Part shown: positions 1 through 8,849 of the stretch, in pieces
Numbering within the stretch: position 1 is the first letter of the stretch
Layout: each line of letters begins with the position of its first letter
DNA from: Lachnospiraceae bacterium
Lineage (GTDB): Bacteria > Bacillota > Clostridia > Lachnospirales > Lachnospiraceae
Reading direction: 5' to 3'
Assembly (NCBI GenBank): GCA_910575445.1
Contig: CAJTFW010000001.1
Location: 124,001-188,000 of the forward strand
DNA: 64,000 nt
The notes under the pieces: model-generated
Told to the model about the DNA's origin: nothing
Databases searched by the model: none
The model's input: the letters and a program-made list of their open reading frames with translations, nothing else
Translations under genes and position numbers: made by a program

Positions 1-2
1 TG

Positions 3-464
3 TTCTGTGAGGTAAATGAAAATATTAAGGCATATGGAGTGGCAGGACATCGCCATACCCCGGAGATTGAGGAGCAGCTAAGTCTGGCAGCTAAAAAAGA
101 GGTAGTGATTAATTTTACACCGCATCTGGTGCCAATGCAGAGAGGCATTTTGGTGACAGCGTATGCTTCTTTAACCAGAGAAGTCTCTTATGAGGAGTTA
201 AAGGCAGTCTATGACAGATATTATCAGGATGAATATTTTGTCAGAGTGCTTGAAAAGGATGTATGCCCACAGACGCGTTGGGTGGAAGGCAGCAATTTTG
301 TGGATGTGAACTTTAAGATTGATAAGAGAACAAATCGCGTGATTATGATGGGAGCGATGGATAATCTGGTAAAGGGAGCAGCTGGACAGGCAGTGCAGAA
401 TATGAATCTGATGTTTGGATGTGAAGAGGCAGAGGGGCTTTTGATGGCGCCTTTGTTCCCATAG
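3..464 (+). CDS. argC: N-acetyl-gamma-glutamyl-phosphate reductase, 3' part
   Basis: C-terminal part of ArgC, the NADPH-dependent reductase of the third step of arginine/ornithine synthesis; the start lies upstream of the window. The frame is open from base 3. The visible protein contains AYGVAGHRHTPEIEEQL, the ArgC segment with the active-site His region, followed by the conserved FTPHLVPMQRGIL and a C-terminal GAAGQAVQNMNLMFG. It is followed after 36 bases by a GNAT gene and then argJ, so it belongs to an arginine operon. The family assignment is firm; only the N-terminal NADP-binding domain is missing because of the window edge. Confidence 0.95.
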   Translation, partial: FCEVNENIKAYGVAGHRHTPEIEEQLSLAAKKEVVINFTPHLVPMQRGILVTAYASLTREVSYEELKAVYDRYYQDEYFVRVLEKDVCPQTRWVEGSNFVDVNFKIDKRTNRVIMMGAMDNLVKGAAGQAVQNMNLMFGCEEAEGLLMAPLFP

Positions 465-500
465 GTTTTGGCTGTGGACAGGGATGAGAGGATGCAGAGT

Positions 501-959
501 ATGGATATCCGGGTGATGACAATAGCGGACTATGAGAAGGTATTTGGGCTCTGGAAGACGATTAAGGGCTTTGGAATTCGGAGTATGGACGACTCCAAAG
601 AGGGGATTGCAAGATTTCTTAAAAGAAATCCTACGACCAGTATTACGGCTTGGGAAGGGAAACTTTTGGTGGGAGCAATTCTCTGTGGGCATGATGGGAG
701 ACGGGGGTGCCTCTATCATGTCTGTGTGCGAAAGGGATTTCGGCGTAAAGGTGTGGGAAAAGCTATGGTGGTGGCCTGTATGGAGGCTTTGCAGGCGGAG
801 GAAATCAATAAGGTCAGTCTGATTGCATTTACCAAAAATGATATTGGAAATGCGTTCTGGAATAAGATTGGCTGGACTAAGAGAGAAGATTTAAACTATT
901 ATGATTTTACTTTGAATGAAGCAAATATTACGGCATTTATTGAGGAGGATGAAGGATGA
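501..959 (+). CDS. GNAT-family N-acetyltransferase
   Basis: A 152-residue acetyl-CoA-dependent acetyltransferase. The acetyl-CoA loop is seen as VRKGFRRKGVGKAMV (the R/Q-x-x-G-x-G/A pattern), followed by the C-terminal beta/alpha part with NDIGNAFWNKIGWTKRED. The start is placed at ATG 501 because GAGAGG lies 9 bases before it; an in-frame ATG at 492 and a TTG at 468 are alternatives. The gene sits between argC and argJ and overlaps argJ by four bases (ATGA), so it is translated with the arginine enzymes. Its substrate cannot be read from the sequence. An N-acetylglutamate synthase-like or ornithine-related role is inference from position only. Confidence 0.85.
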   Translation: MDIRVMTIADYEKVFGLWKTIKGFGIRSMDDSKEGIARFLKRNPTTSITAWEGKLLVGAILCGHDGRRGCLYHVCVRKGFRRKGVGKAMVVACMEALQAEEINKVSLIAFTKNDIGNAFWNKIGWTKREDLNYYDFTLNEANITAFIEEDEG

Positions 960-2179
960 AGGTATTATCAGGCGGCGTGACAGCTGCAAAGGGATTTGAG
1001 GCGGCATCTGTAAAAGCGCAGATTAAATATCAGAATCGAAAGGATATGGCACTGGTTTACAGCCAGGTTCCTTGTGTGGTGGCAGGAACTTTTACAACCA
1101 ATGTTGTAAAGGCGGCACCAGTAAAATGGGACCAGGAAGTGGTAAAAAATTCGCCTTTTGCGCAGGCGGTGGTGGTAAATTCAGGGATTGCCAATGCCTG
1201 TACGGGGGCAGAAGGCTATGGATATTGTGAGAAGACAGCACAGGTGGCAGAGCGGCTTTTGGGGATTCCGGCTTCGGCGGTTTTAGTGGCGTCTACAGGA
1301 GTGATTGGGATGCAGCTTCCAATAGAGCGGATAGAGGCTGGTGTGGCTCTTTTGGCAGAGAGTCTTTCAGACAGCGAGGAGGCTGGCTTAGAGGCGGCCA
1401 GGGCGATTATGACAACGGATACACAGCCTAAATATGTAGCAGTTCAGGTGGAGATTGGCGGCAAGATGGTGACGGTTGGCGGGATGTGCAAGGGTTCCGG
1501 GATGATTCATCCGAACATGTGTACGATGCTTGGCTTTGTGACAACGGATGTGGCGATTACCAAAGAGATGTTACAAAAGGCACTTAGAGAAGATGTAAAA
1601 GATACTTACAATATGGTATCGGTAGATGGTGATACTTCCACTAATGATACGGTGCTTCTTTTAGCCAATGGGATGGCTGAGAATCCTCTGATAGATAAAG
1701 AGGATGAGAAGTATGTCGCTTTTAAGGAAGCACTGCATTATGTAAATACAGAGCTTGCCAAAAAGATTGCAGGAGATGGAGAAGGGGCGACTTGCCTTTT
1801 CGAGGTGAAGGTGATTGGCGCTAAGACAAAAGAAGATGCAATAACCCTTAGCAAATCGGTGATTACTTCGAGTTTGACAAAGGCAGCGATTTACGGGCAT
1901 GATGCGAACTGGGGAAGGATACTGTGCGCGATGGGATATTCGGGCGTACAGTTTGACCCGGAGAAGGTGGATTTGTATTTTGAAAGTGCAGCTGGTAAGA
2001 TAAAGATTATTGAAGATGGAGTTTCGACCGGATATAGTGAACAGGAGGCGACAAAGATTCTCTCAGAATCGTATGTAACGGCGATTGCAGATGTAAAGAT
2101 GGGAGAAGCTTTTGCAACCGCATGGGGATGTGATTTGACACATAAATATGTGGATATTAATGCAGATTATCGAAGCTAA
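956..2179 (+). CDS. argJ: Bifunctional glutamate N-acetyltransferase / ornithine acetyltransferase
   Basis: ArgJ transfers the acetyl group of N-acetylornithine to glutamate and so recycles it in the cyclic arginine pathway; bifunctional forms also use acetyl-CoA. The protein is 407 residues, normal for the family. The autoprocessing site is recognisable as GSGMIHPNMCTMLGF with the nucleophile Thr at about residue 190; the residue before it is Cys rather than the more usual Ala. Other family marks are VVVNSGIANACTG, a conserved KAAIYGHDANWGRI and the C-terminal DLTHKYVDINADYRS. It overlaps the preceding GNAT gene by four bases. An independent promoter for the next gene follows. Confidence 0.96.
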   Translation: MKVLSGGVTAAKGFEAASVKAQIKYQNRKDMALVYSQVPCVVAGTFTTNVVKAAPVKWDQEVVKNSPFAQAVVVNSGIANACTGAEGYGYCEKTAQVAERLLGIPASAVLVASTGVIGMQLPIERIEAGVALLAESLSDSEEAGLEAARAIMTTDTQPKYVAVQVEIGGKMVTVGGMCKGSGMIHPNMCTMLGFVTTDVAITKEMLQKALREDVKDTYNMVSVDGDTSTNDTVLLLANGMAENPLIDKEDEKYVAFKEALHYVNTELAKKIAGDGEGATCLFEVKVIGAKTKEDAITLSKSVITSSLTKAAIYGHDANWGRILCAMGYSGVQFDPEKVDLYFESAAGKIKIIEDGVSTGYSEQEATKILSESYVTAIADVKMGEAFATAWGCDLTHKYVDINADYRS

Positions 2180-2191
2180 AAAGAATACCCA

Positions 2192-2220
2192 TTGTTTTCT
2201 TAACGGTTTTACTTTATAAT
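2192..2220 (+). promoter_or_regulatory. Sigma-A type promoter for rubrerythrin gene
   Basis: TTGTTT at 2192-2197 and TATAAT at 2215-2220 are separated by 17 bases and lie 39 bases upstream of the rubrerythrin start. No terminator is visible before it, so read-through from argJ is also possible. Confidence 0.65.
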
Positions 2221-2258
2221 CAGATGCAGAAAACGTGATATCAAAAAGGAGAGAATGT

Positions 2259-2795
2259 ATGAGTAAGTATGCAGGAACACAGACAGAGAAGAATCTACAG
2301 GCAGCGTTTGCAGGGGAATCACAAGCAAGAAATAAGTACACCTATTTTGCATCGGTGGCAAAGAAGGAAGGATATGAGCAGATTGCAGCGCTGTTTTTAA
2401 AGACGGCAGATAATGAGAAAGAGCACGCAAAGATGTGGTGTAAGGAACTGAGCGGGATTGGGGATACAAAGGCAAATCTGGCGGCAGCAGCAGATGGTGA
2501 GAATTACGAGTGGACAGATATGTATGCAGAGTTTGCCAAGACAGCGGAGGAAGAAGGCTTTAAAGAGTTAGCAGAAAAATTCCGTCTGGTTGCTGCGATT
2601 GAGAAGCATCATGAGGAGAGATATCGTGCACTTTTGAAAAATGTGGAGATGGCAGAGGTCTTTGCAAAAAGCGAAGTAAAGGTGTGGGAGTGCCGTAATT
2701 GCGGGCATATGGTTGTTGGTACAAATGCACCAGAGGTATGTCCTACCTGTAACCATCCGCAGAGCTATTTTGAAGTACATGCAGAAAATTATTAA
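2259..2795 (+). CDS. Rubrerythrin
   Basis: Cytoplasmic non-haem diiron peroxidase that reduces hydrogen peroxide in anaerobes. At 178 residues it has the classical layout: an N-terminal ferritin-like four-helix domain with the iron ligands in [24 protein letters not shown] and [11 protein letters not shown], then a C-terminal rubredoxin-like domain with two Cys pairs (CRNCGH and CPTCNH). The start at 2259 follows AAAGGAG at good distance; an in-frame GTG at 2235 has no such signal. The gene has its own promoter and a terminator directly after it, so it is a single-gene unit inserted between arginine genes. Confidence 0.95.
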   Translation: MSKYAGTQTEKNLQAAFAGESQARNKYTYFASVAKKEGYEQIAALFLKTADNEKEHAKMWCKELSGIGDTKANLAAAADGENYEWTDMYAEFAKTAEEEGFKELAEKFRLVAAIEKHHEERYRALLKNVEMAEVFAKSEVKVWECRNCGHMVVGTNAPEVCPTCNHPQSYFEVHAENY

Positions 2796-2806
2796 GAACC
2801 AAGAAG

Positions 2807-2843
2807 CTGCTCTGTTTTGTGTAGGCAAAGCAGGGCAGTTTTT
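2807..2843 (+). terminator. Rho-independent terminator after rubrerythrin
   Basis: Stem from 2807-2819 with 2826-2838 (CTGC/GCAG ends, some G-U pairs) followed by a run of five T. Confidence 0.75.
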
Positions 2844-2867
2844 ATATAGAGAAAGGTGGAGATATGT

Positions 2868-3389
2868 GTGATTAGGAAAGCAACTGATAAAGAACTTTCG
2901 CAGGTGGCAGCGATTTATCATCGGATATTAGAACAAGAAGAGAAGGGCTTGACAACAACCGGATGGATACGAGGGGTCTATCCAACAGAGGAGACCGCAC
3001 GCGAGGCGATGGAGGCTGGAGAGTTATTTATATTGCTAGAAGATGACGTTGTGGCGGCAGCAGCAAAGATTAATAAAGAACAGGTGCCAGAGTATCAGAA
3101 TGCGCAGTGGAACTATACAGATGTTACAGAAGAACAGGTGATGGTACTTCATACCCTTGTGGTTGACCCAAGCTTTGCAGGCAGAGGACTTGGGACGCAG
3201 TTTGTAAAGTTTTATGAGGAGTATGCAAAAGAGCAAGGGTGCTGCTGCCTGCGTATGGATACCAATGCAAGAAATACATCGGCAAGACGGCTTTATCAGC
3301 ATCTGGGATTTAGAGAGGCGGGAATTGTGGACTGTACTTTTAATGGAATCGTGGGCGTGAAACTGGTATGTCTAGAGAAAATGTTGTAG
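2868..3389 (+). CDS. GNAT-family N-acetyltransferase
   Basis: A 173-residue acetyltransferase of the RimI/GNAT type. Family marks are VMVLHTLVVDPSFAGRGLG, the acetyl-CoA binding strand and loop, and NARNTSARRLYQHLGF, the typical C-terminal alpha-4/beta-5 part. GTG 2868 is chosen because AGGTGGAG stands six bases before it; GTG 2856 is inside that signal. The substrate is unknown. It lies between rubrerythrin and argB with a promoter of the next unit behind it, so it does not clearly belong to the arginine operon. Confidence 0.85.
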   Translation: MIRKATDKELSQVAAIYHRILEQEEKGLTTTGWIRGVYPTEETAREAMEAGELFILLEDDVVAAAAKINKEQVPEYQNAQWNYTDVTEEQVMVLHTLVVDPSFAGRGLGTQFVKFYEEYAKEQGCCCLRMDTNARNTSARRLYQHLGFREAGIVDCTFNGIVGVKLVCLEKML

Positions 3390-3520
3390 GAAAAGCTATG
3401 AAAGATTTCCGGTATGTATTGCATGGCTGTCTGTCCACAAGGTGCAAGAAAGTTAAACAGCCTGATGCTTATGGGGGCAGCAAAGAGAAACGGTTGTATC
3501 TATAAACCTGTATTTCACAG

Positions 3521-3549
3521 TTGCAGATTTAAAAGTGATATACTATACT
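3521..3549 (+). promoter_or_regulatory. Promoter for argB-argD
   Basis: TTGCAG at 3521-3526, 17-base spacer, TATACT at 3544-3549, 45 bases before argB. The 200 bases between the GNAT gene and argB hold no open frame. Confidence 0.6.
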
Positions 3550-3594
3550 TAGTAAGGTTCTGTGTGATATCAGCAGACAAAGAGGAGTGAGATT

Positions 3595-4491
3595 ATGAGA
3601 GAAGATACAGAGAAATATTTGGAAAAAGCTGCCGTCTTAGTGGAAGCACTTCCTTATATTCAGAGATTTAATCGAAAGATTATCGTTGTAAAATACGGCG
3701 GAAGTGCTATGGTGGATGAGGAGCTGAAAAAGAGTGTAATTAGTGATGTGACACTTTTAAAGCTGGTCGGTTTTAAACCGATTATTGTACATGGTGGCGG
3801 AAAAGAGATTAGTAAATGGGTTGGAAAAGTCGGGATGGAGCCGCAGTTTGTCAACGGGCTTCGCGTGACCGATGCAGATACCATGGAGATTGCAGAGATG
3901 GTTCTTGGACGGGTCAATAAAGGGTTGGTGACCATGGTACAGGAGCTAGGAGTAAAGGCAGTCGGTATCAGCGGCAAGGACGGCGGACTTTTAAAGGTGG
4001 AGAAAAAATATTCCGAAGGGCAGGACATAGGATATGTGGGTGAAATCAGTGAGGTCAATCCTAAGATACTCTATGACCTTTTGGAGAAAGACTTTCTGCC
4101 GATTGTCTGTCCTGTGGGATTAGATGAGCAGTTTGATACCTATAATATCAATGCAGACGACGCAGCATGTGCGATTGCAAAGGCAGTCAAAGCAGAAAAG
4201 CTGGCATTTTTGACAGATATTGAAGGCGTGTATCGGGATTTTAACGATAAAGATTCGCTGATATCGGAGATTAAGATTAGTGAAGCCAAAGAGCTTTTGG
4301 CAAGCGGTATGATTGGGGGCGGGATGCTTCCAAAGCTTGGAAACTGTATCGAGGCAATCGAAGCAGGAGTATCCAGAGTCCATATTATGGATGGGCGGAT
4401 TAAACACAGTATTCTGTTGGAGGTGTTCTCAAACAAGGGTATTGGCACAGCGATTTTAGGAGATGCAGAGGAGAAATTTTATCATGAGTAA
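3595..4491 (+). CDS. argB: Acetylglutamate kinase
   Basis: ArgB phosphorylates N-acetylglutamate with ATP, the step before ArgC. The 298-residue protein shows the amino-acid kinase fold marks: KYGGSAM near the N-terminus, [13 protein letters not shown] for the phosphate-binding glycine loop, [14 protein letters not shown], and the C-terminal [13 protein letters not shown]. An N-terminal helix of about 20 residues precedes the core, as in the hexameric arginine-inhibited type; inhibition is inference. GAGGAGTGAGATT precedes the ATG. It overlaps argD by eight bases. Confidence 0.97.
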   Translation: MREDTEKYLEKAAVLVEALPYIQRFNRKIIVVKYGGSAMVDEELKKSVISDVTLLKLVGFKPIIVHGGGKEISKWVGKVGMEPQFVNGLRVTDADTMEIAEMVLGRVNKGLVTMVQELGVKAVGISGKDGGLLKVEKKYSEGQDIGYVGEISEVNPKILYDLLEKDFLPIVCPVGLDEQFDTYNINADDAACAIAKAVKAEKLAFLTDIEGVYRDFNDKDSLISEIKISEAKELLASGMIGGGMLPKLGNCIEAIEAGVSRVHIMDGRIKHSILLEVFSNKGIGTAILGDAEEKFYHE

Positions 4492-5668
4492 TTCGTATAT
4501 TGAAAAGGCAGAGGAGGCAATTTTACATACATATAACCGTTTTCCAGTGGTATTTGACCATGGGGAGGGCGTGCGGCTTTATGATGTGGATGGCAAGGAG
4601 TATCTGGATTTTGCAGCAGGGATTGCGGTGCAGTCTCTAGGATACCATCACAGGGAGTTTACAGAGGCGCTAAAGGAGCAGATTGAGAAGCTGACGCATA
4701 TTTCCAATCTGTATTATACGGTGCCAATGATGGAGGCAGCAGAGCGTGTGATAAAGGCCAGTGGCCTTCAAAAGGTATTTTTTACGAACAGTGGAACAGA
4801 AGCCATTGAGGGGGCAATAAAGGCAGCCAAAAAATATGCATATGAGAGAGATAACTGTGCAGACCATGAGATTATCGCAATGCATCATTCGTTTCATGGA
4901 CGCAGCCTAGGAGCGCTTTCTGTCACAGGTAATGAAAAATATCAGATTCCATTCAGACCGCTTCTGCCGGGGGTGCATTTTGCAGACTATAATGATTTGG
5001 AGAGTGTCAAGGCGCAGGTGAGTGAGAAGACCTGTGCGATTATTATGGAGACAATACAGGGCGAAGGCGGCATCTATCCGGCAAGTGAGGAATTTTTAAA
5101 GGGTGTGAAGGCGCTGTGTGAAGAGAAGGATATTCTGCTGATATTAGATGAGATTCAGTGCGGTATGGGCAGAACCGGACATATGTTCGCATGGCAGGAA
5201 TACGGCGTAGAGCCGGATATTATGACTTGTGCAAAGGCGATTGGCTGTGGTGTGCCAGTGGGTGCATTTGTGCTTGGGAAAAAGGCAGCAGAAGGCTCCT
5301 TAAAGGCAGGAGACCATGGGACGACCTATGGCGGCAATCCGTTTGTCTGTGCTGCAGTGAATAAGGTGTTTGAGTTGTATGAAAAAGAACATATCCTAGA
5401 ACATGTTCGCACTGTGGGCGCCTATCTGGAGGAGAAGCTTGACGAACTGGTAGCACAGTACGATTTTCTAAAGGAGCGTCGCGGCAAAGGGATGATGCAG
5501 GGGCTTGAAGTGACAGACAGACCAGTGGGAGAGATTGTAAAACGGGCACTAGAGCATGGTCTGGTAATTATTACCGCAGGTAGCAATGTTCTTCGCTTTG
5601 TGCCACCGCTTGTGATTACCAAAGCGGATGTAGATGAGATGATAGAGAAACTTAGAAAGAGCTTTTAG
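4484..5668 (+). CDS. argD: Acetylornithine aminotransferase
   Basis: PLP-dependent class III transaminase that turns N-acetylglutamate semialdehyde into N-acetylornithine. 394 residues. Seen motifs: [44 protein letters not shown] with the PLP-ring Asp, and [14 protein letters not shown] with the Schiff-base Lys. The ATG at 4484 lies inside the last codons of argB and has GAGGAG upstream. An in-frame ATG at 4463 would extend it into argB without a better signal. Completes the argC/J/B/D set; argG/H/F are not in the window. Confidence 0.96.
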   Translation: MSNSYIEKAEEAILHTYNRFPVVFDHGEGVRLYDVDGKEYLDFAAGIAVQSLGYHHREFTEALKEQIEKLTHISNLYYTVPMMEAAERVIKASGLQKVFFTNSGTEAIEGAIKAAKKYAYERDNCADHEIIAMHHSFHGRSLGALSVTGNEKYQIPFRPLLPGVHFADYNDLESVKAQVSEKTCAIIMETIQGEGGIYPASEEFLKGVKALCEEKDILLILDEIQCGMGRTGHMFAWQEYGVEPDIMTCAKAIGCGVPVGAFVLGKKAAEGSLKAGDHGTTYGGNPFVCAAVNKVFELYEKEHILEHVRTVGAYLEEKLDELVAQYDFLKERRGKGMMQGLEVTDRPVGEIVKRALEHGLVIITAGSNVLRFVPPLVITKADVDEMIEKLRKSF

Positions 5669-5679
5669 AAAGGAATGAT

Positions 5680-7092
5680 ATGGCGGCAAAATACAAAAGA
5701 GTGCTGGCGGTTCTGATTTTACTTCTTCTGGTGGCGCAGATGCTCTATATCGGCCAAAAAAACCAGCCAGAGGAGGAAGAAGAAATTGTTATCGAGCATC
5801 CACTTCTTATCTGGTATACAGACCCTGATATTCAGGCATATATGGAGGCATCGGCGGCAGAGGCTTCCGCGCGTTATCAGGTGGAGATACGCGCAGAGTT
5901 GGTCTCAGAGGTGGACTATATTGAGAATATCAACCAGGCTTCCGTAGCAGAAGAGATGGAGGGACCAGATGTATATGTGGCGTCCAGTGCGCTTTTGGAG
6001 AAGGCGACGCTCGCTGGACTGACTTCTCCAGTTACAGATGCCGGACTTTTATCGTCGTACTCAGAAAAGGCAGTGCAGGCAGTGACCTATGATGGCACAG
6101 TGGTGGCAAGGCCCTTTTATATAGAGACTTGTTTTATGCTCTATAACTGTTATTATGTAAACCCTGAAAATGTACCAGATTCCATTGACGGGATACTGAC
6201 CTACGCGGAAGAATTTGAAGCGGACGAAGTGACCGAGAAGGTTGAAAATATTTTTAAATGGAATGTGGCAGATGTAATTGACAACTATATGTTTTTGGGA
6301 GCCTATACCAATCTAGGCGGTACAAGCGGGGATGACAAAAGTCAGGTGTCCTTAGATCTTTCTAAGATTGAAGAGTGTATGGCGTACTATCAAAGTCTGA
6401 ATAGCTTTTTTGCTATTGATGCAGATACGGTGACTTCCGAGGAGGTGATTCAGGAATTTATCGATGGTAAGACCGTCTTTACGATAGTCAATGTGCCAAT
6501 GTTAGCAGAGCTTGACCGGGCAGTAAAAGCCGGGGAATTGCCAGAGTATGTGACCGAGCGAACTGTGGTCAATGAGGCCGGGGAGGAAGAGACGGTAACC
6601 GCAGTGTATGAGCCATTTTATCGTATACAGCCGTTGCCTTCTCTGACAGACGAGCTTTGGACACGCGGATTGTCGGTGACTAATTCCGTGGTGGTCAATC
6701 CATATTCCAAAAATGTGGATGCAGCGTTTGCCTGCGCCCGCTATCTGACGAAGGAGCGCGCCGGGAAGCTCTACGAAGAATCCGGGAAATTAGCAGCCTG
6801 CCAAAGCCCTGTAAAGGCCGAAGAAGAGCCTAAGAGCATTTTTAGCTATCAATCACTCTATGACAGGCTTTTAGGCGATGATAGGGCCAGCGAGAGCGCA
6901 GAAGGGACAGAAAAATACCAGGCAGTGTACGAGGCATACGAGCAGGCAGCGGAGGTTCCAAAGATTATGGAACTGTCAAATGTATGGCTACAGCTGGAAG
7001 TGGTGTTAGCGGATATCTGGCGAGGCGCAGATGCGGGGGAGGAGTTGGCAAGATTTTCAGAGCTCTTAGACGGGCAGTTAGAAGAAAAATGA
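5680..7092 (+). CDS. Membrane-anchored extracellular solute-binding-like protein
   Basis: A 470-residue protein with a single N-terminal hydrophobic segment (residues about 8-25) and an acidic linker (PEEEEEIVIEH). The rest resembles family 1 ABC sugar-binding proteins: an LLIWYTDPD opening strand, a YTFL-like central part and a late segment NVDAAFACARYLTKE that is typical for this fold. It has no lipobox Cys, so it is probably held by an uncleaved anchor rather than a lipid. It starts 11 bases after argD, with no ABC permease or ATPase nearby. A sensing or cell-surface role is therefore as likely as transport. Function unknown. Confidence 0.7.
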   Translation: MAAKYKRVLAVLILLLLVAQMLYIGQKNQPEEEEEIVIEHPLLIWYTDPDIQAYMEASAAEASARYQVEIRAELVSEVDYIENINQASVAEEMEGPDVYVASSALLEKATLAGLTSPVTDAGLLSSYSEKAVQAVTYDGTVVARPFYIETCFMLYNCYYVNPENVPDSIDGILTYAEEFEADEVTEKVENIFKWNVADVIDNYMFLGAYTNLGGTSGDDKSQVSLDLSKIEECMAYYQSLNSFFAIDADTVTSEEVIQEFIDGKTVFTIVNVPMLAELDRAVKAGELPEYVTERTVVNEAGEEETVTAVYEPFYRIQPLPSLTDELWTRGLSVTNSVVVNPYSKNVDAAFACARYLTKERAGKLYEESGKLAACQSPVKAEEEPKSIFSYQSLYDRLLGDDRASESAEGTEKYQAVYEAYEQAAEVPKIMELSNVWLQLEVVLADIWRGADAGEELARFSELLDGQLEEK

Positions 7093-7155
7093 ATAAAATT
7101 CCAATCATAAGGGAACAGATAGAGTGAGTATAAAACTTTCATCAGGAGGTCTTTT

Positions 7156-7587
7156 ATGATTGGAATTTTTATTGCGCTGATTTCGGGGGCGCTTATGAGT
7201 TTGCAGGGTGTGTTTAATACGGAAGTGACCAAGCAGAGCAGTACATGGGTATCAGCCTCTTGGGTGCAGTTTTCGGCTCTTATAACATGTCTTTTGATAT
7301 GGGCGGTATTTGACAGAAGCAGTTTTATGGGGCTTTTAAAAGTGAATCCAAAGTATATGATGCTTGGGGGTGTGTTTGGGGCATTTATTACGTATACGGT
7401 GATTCAGAGTATGTCAGCACTTGGGCCAGCAAAAGCAACGATGCTGATAGTGATTGCACAGCTTACCATATCGTGGGGTGTGGAGCTTATGGGGATGTTT
7501 GGCGTAGAGAAAGGGGATTTTTCACTTCGGAAACTTTTGGGGCTTTTGGTAGCGGTTGCCGGCGTGGTGATATTTGAGTGGGAGTGA
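7156..7587 (+). CDS. Small DMT-family (YdcZ/DUF606-type) membrane transporter
   Basis: A 143-residue protein with about five hydrophobic segments, the length of the YdcZ/DUF606 half-size branch of the drug/metabolite transporters, which work as dimers. The opening ALISGALMSLQGVFNTEV and a later GPAKATMLIVIAQL are typical for the branch. AGGAGGTC precedes the ATG. No partner half gene is adjacent. The substrate cannot be told. Confidence 0.75.
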   Translation: MIGIFIALISGALMSLQGVFNTEVTKQSSTWVSASWVQFSALITCLLIWAVFDRSSFMGLLKVNPKYMMLGGVFGAFITYTVIQSMSALGPAKATMLIVIAQLTISWGVELMGMFGVEKGDFSLRKLLGLLVAVAGVVIFEWE

Positions 7588-7635
7588 CAGAACTGTTGCA
7601 GGGATTATTTTTAAGAAAAGTTAAGAAGATGGGGG

Positions 7636-7664
7636 TTGTGTTTCTTCTAGAAGTCCGTTACAAT
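7636..7664 (+). promoter_or_regulatory. Promoter for the comEA-comEC run
   Basis: TTGTGT at 7636-7641, 17 bases, TACAAT at 7659-7664. The -10 box covers an ATG at 7663, which argues that this ATG is not the comEA start. Confidence 0.6.
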
Positions 7665-7707
7665 GAAGAAAGGATATAGGGGCTTTTCTTTGGAAGAGGA
7701 GAAAAGC

Positions 7708-8151
7708 ATGAGGTTTTGTAAGATTATACTTATAGCTGTATGTTGTAGCTGTGTAAGTCTAGTGGGATGCAGCACATCATTTTGCGGATTTCGGGGCACA
7801 GAAGGAGAATTGATGTTCTCTTGCGAGGAGGTTTTGCCAGAGGATGTGCCAAGTCAACAAAATCATGAAGAGGATACCATAGAGACCAAGAAACTGCCAG
7901 AAGAAGAGAAAAGTTCTGAGGAGGAGACATCCAAAGAAACAGAGCTTTCTCTTGACAGCCGGGTGGATTTAAACACAGCAACCGTGGAGGAGTTAGTAAC
8001 ATTAAAAGGGATTGGAGAGAGCCGTGCAAAGGCGATTGTGGAGTATCGCATGCAACAAGGGCCATTTACCTGTATCGAAGATTTGATGCAGGTGACAGGG
8101 ATTAAGGAAGGCGTATTTTCAAAAATCAAGGATCAGATTGTAGTTCGTTGA
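7708..8151 (+). CDS. comEA: ComEA-like helix-hairpin-helix DNA-binding lipoprotein
   Basis: A 147-residue exported protein. The signal peptide ends in a lipobox (LVGC, Cys at about 21), so it is lipid-anchored. An acidic, low-complexity linker (residues about 50-85) is followed by the ComEA-type helix-hairpin-helix domain: RVDLNTATVEELVTLKGIGE and then a second hairpin with VTGIKEGVFSKIK. In competent Firmicutes ComEA binds incoming double-stranded DNA at the membrane. The ATG at 7708 has GAGGAG upstream. It lies three genes upstream of comEC, with a two-component pair between them. Confidence 0.85.
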   Translation: MRFCKIILIAVCCSCVSLVGCSTSFCGFRGTEGELMFSCEEVLPEDVPSQQNHEEDTIETKKLPEEEKSSEEETSKETELSLDSRVDLNTATVEELVTLKGIGESRAKAIVEYRMQQGPFTCIEDLMQVTGIKEGVFSKIKDQIVVR

Positions 8152-8159
8152 GGTGGATG

Positions 8160-8849
8160 ATGGGACAGAAGGTTTTAGTGGTGGATGATGAAAAATTAAT
8201 TGTGAAGGGGATTCGGTTTAGCCTAGAGCAGGATGGGATGGAAGTGGACTGCGCGTATGATGGGGAAGAAGCCCTTGCGATGATTCGGGAGAAGGAGTAC
8301 GATATTATTCTTCTCGATGTGATGTTGCCAAAACTTACAGGCTTTGAGGTATGCCAGCAAGTCAGAGAGTTTTCAAGTGTTCCCGTGGTGATGCTGACGG
8401 CGAAAGGCGATGATATGGATAAGATTTTAGGGCTTGACTACGGGGCAGATGACTATATTACAAAACCCTTTAATATTTTAGAAGTAAAGGCCAGAATTAA
8501 GGCGATTATGCGCAGAACCCGCAAGAAGGTGGCAGAGAAGGAGCCAAGGAAAGTGGTGGATAAAGGAGAGCTTCACCTTGACTGCGAGAGCCGCCGGTTA
8601 AATATTGGCGGACGGGAGATTAACTTGACAGCAAAGGAGTTTGACTTGTTAGAGCTGATGGCGCTAAATCCCAATAAGGTATACAGCAGAGACCATCTGT
8701 TAAATGCAGTCTGGGGATACGATTATCCTGGAGATGTGCGGACAGTGGATGTACATATCCGAAGGCTTCGTGAGAAGATTGAACAGAATCCAAGCGAACC
8801 AAAGTATGTACATACAAAATGGGGCGTAGGGTACTACTTTAATGTTTAA
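8160..8849 (+). CDS. OmpR/PhoB-family response regulator
   Basis: 229 residues: an N-terminal receiver with the acidic pair VVDDE, the phosphoacceptor Asp53 in LLDVMLP, MLTAKG and the Lys of ITKPF, and a C-terminal winged helix with RTVDVHIRRLREKIE and KWGVGYYF. The start overlaps the comEA end region and ATG 8157 is also possible; GAGG lies six bases before 8160. It forms a pair with the histidine kinase that overlaps its 3' end by eight bases. Targets are not visible; control of the following GerMN/comEC genes is only a guess from position. Confidence 0.93.
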   Translation: MGQKVLVVDDEKLIVKGIRFSLEQDGMEVDCAYDGEEALAMIREKEYDIILLDVMLPKLTGFEVCQQVREFSSVPVVMLTAKGDDMDKILGLDYGADDYITKPFNILEVKARIKAIMRRTRKKVAEKEPRKVVDKGELHLDCESRRLNIGGREINLTAKEFDLLELMALNPNKVYSRDHLLNAVWGYDYPGDVRTVDVHIRRLREKIEQNPSEPKYVHTKWGVGYYFNV

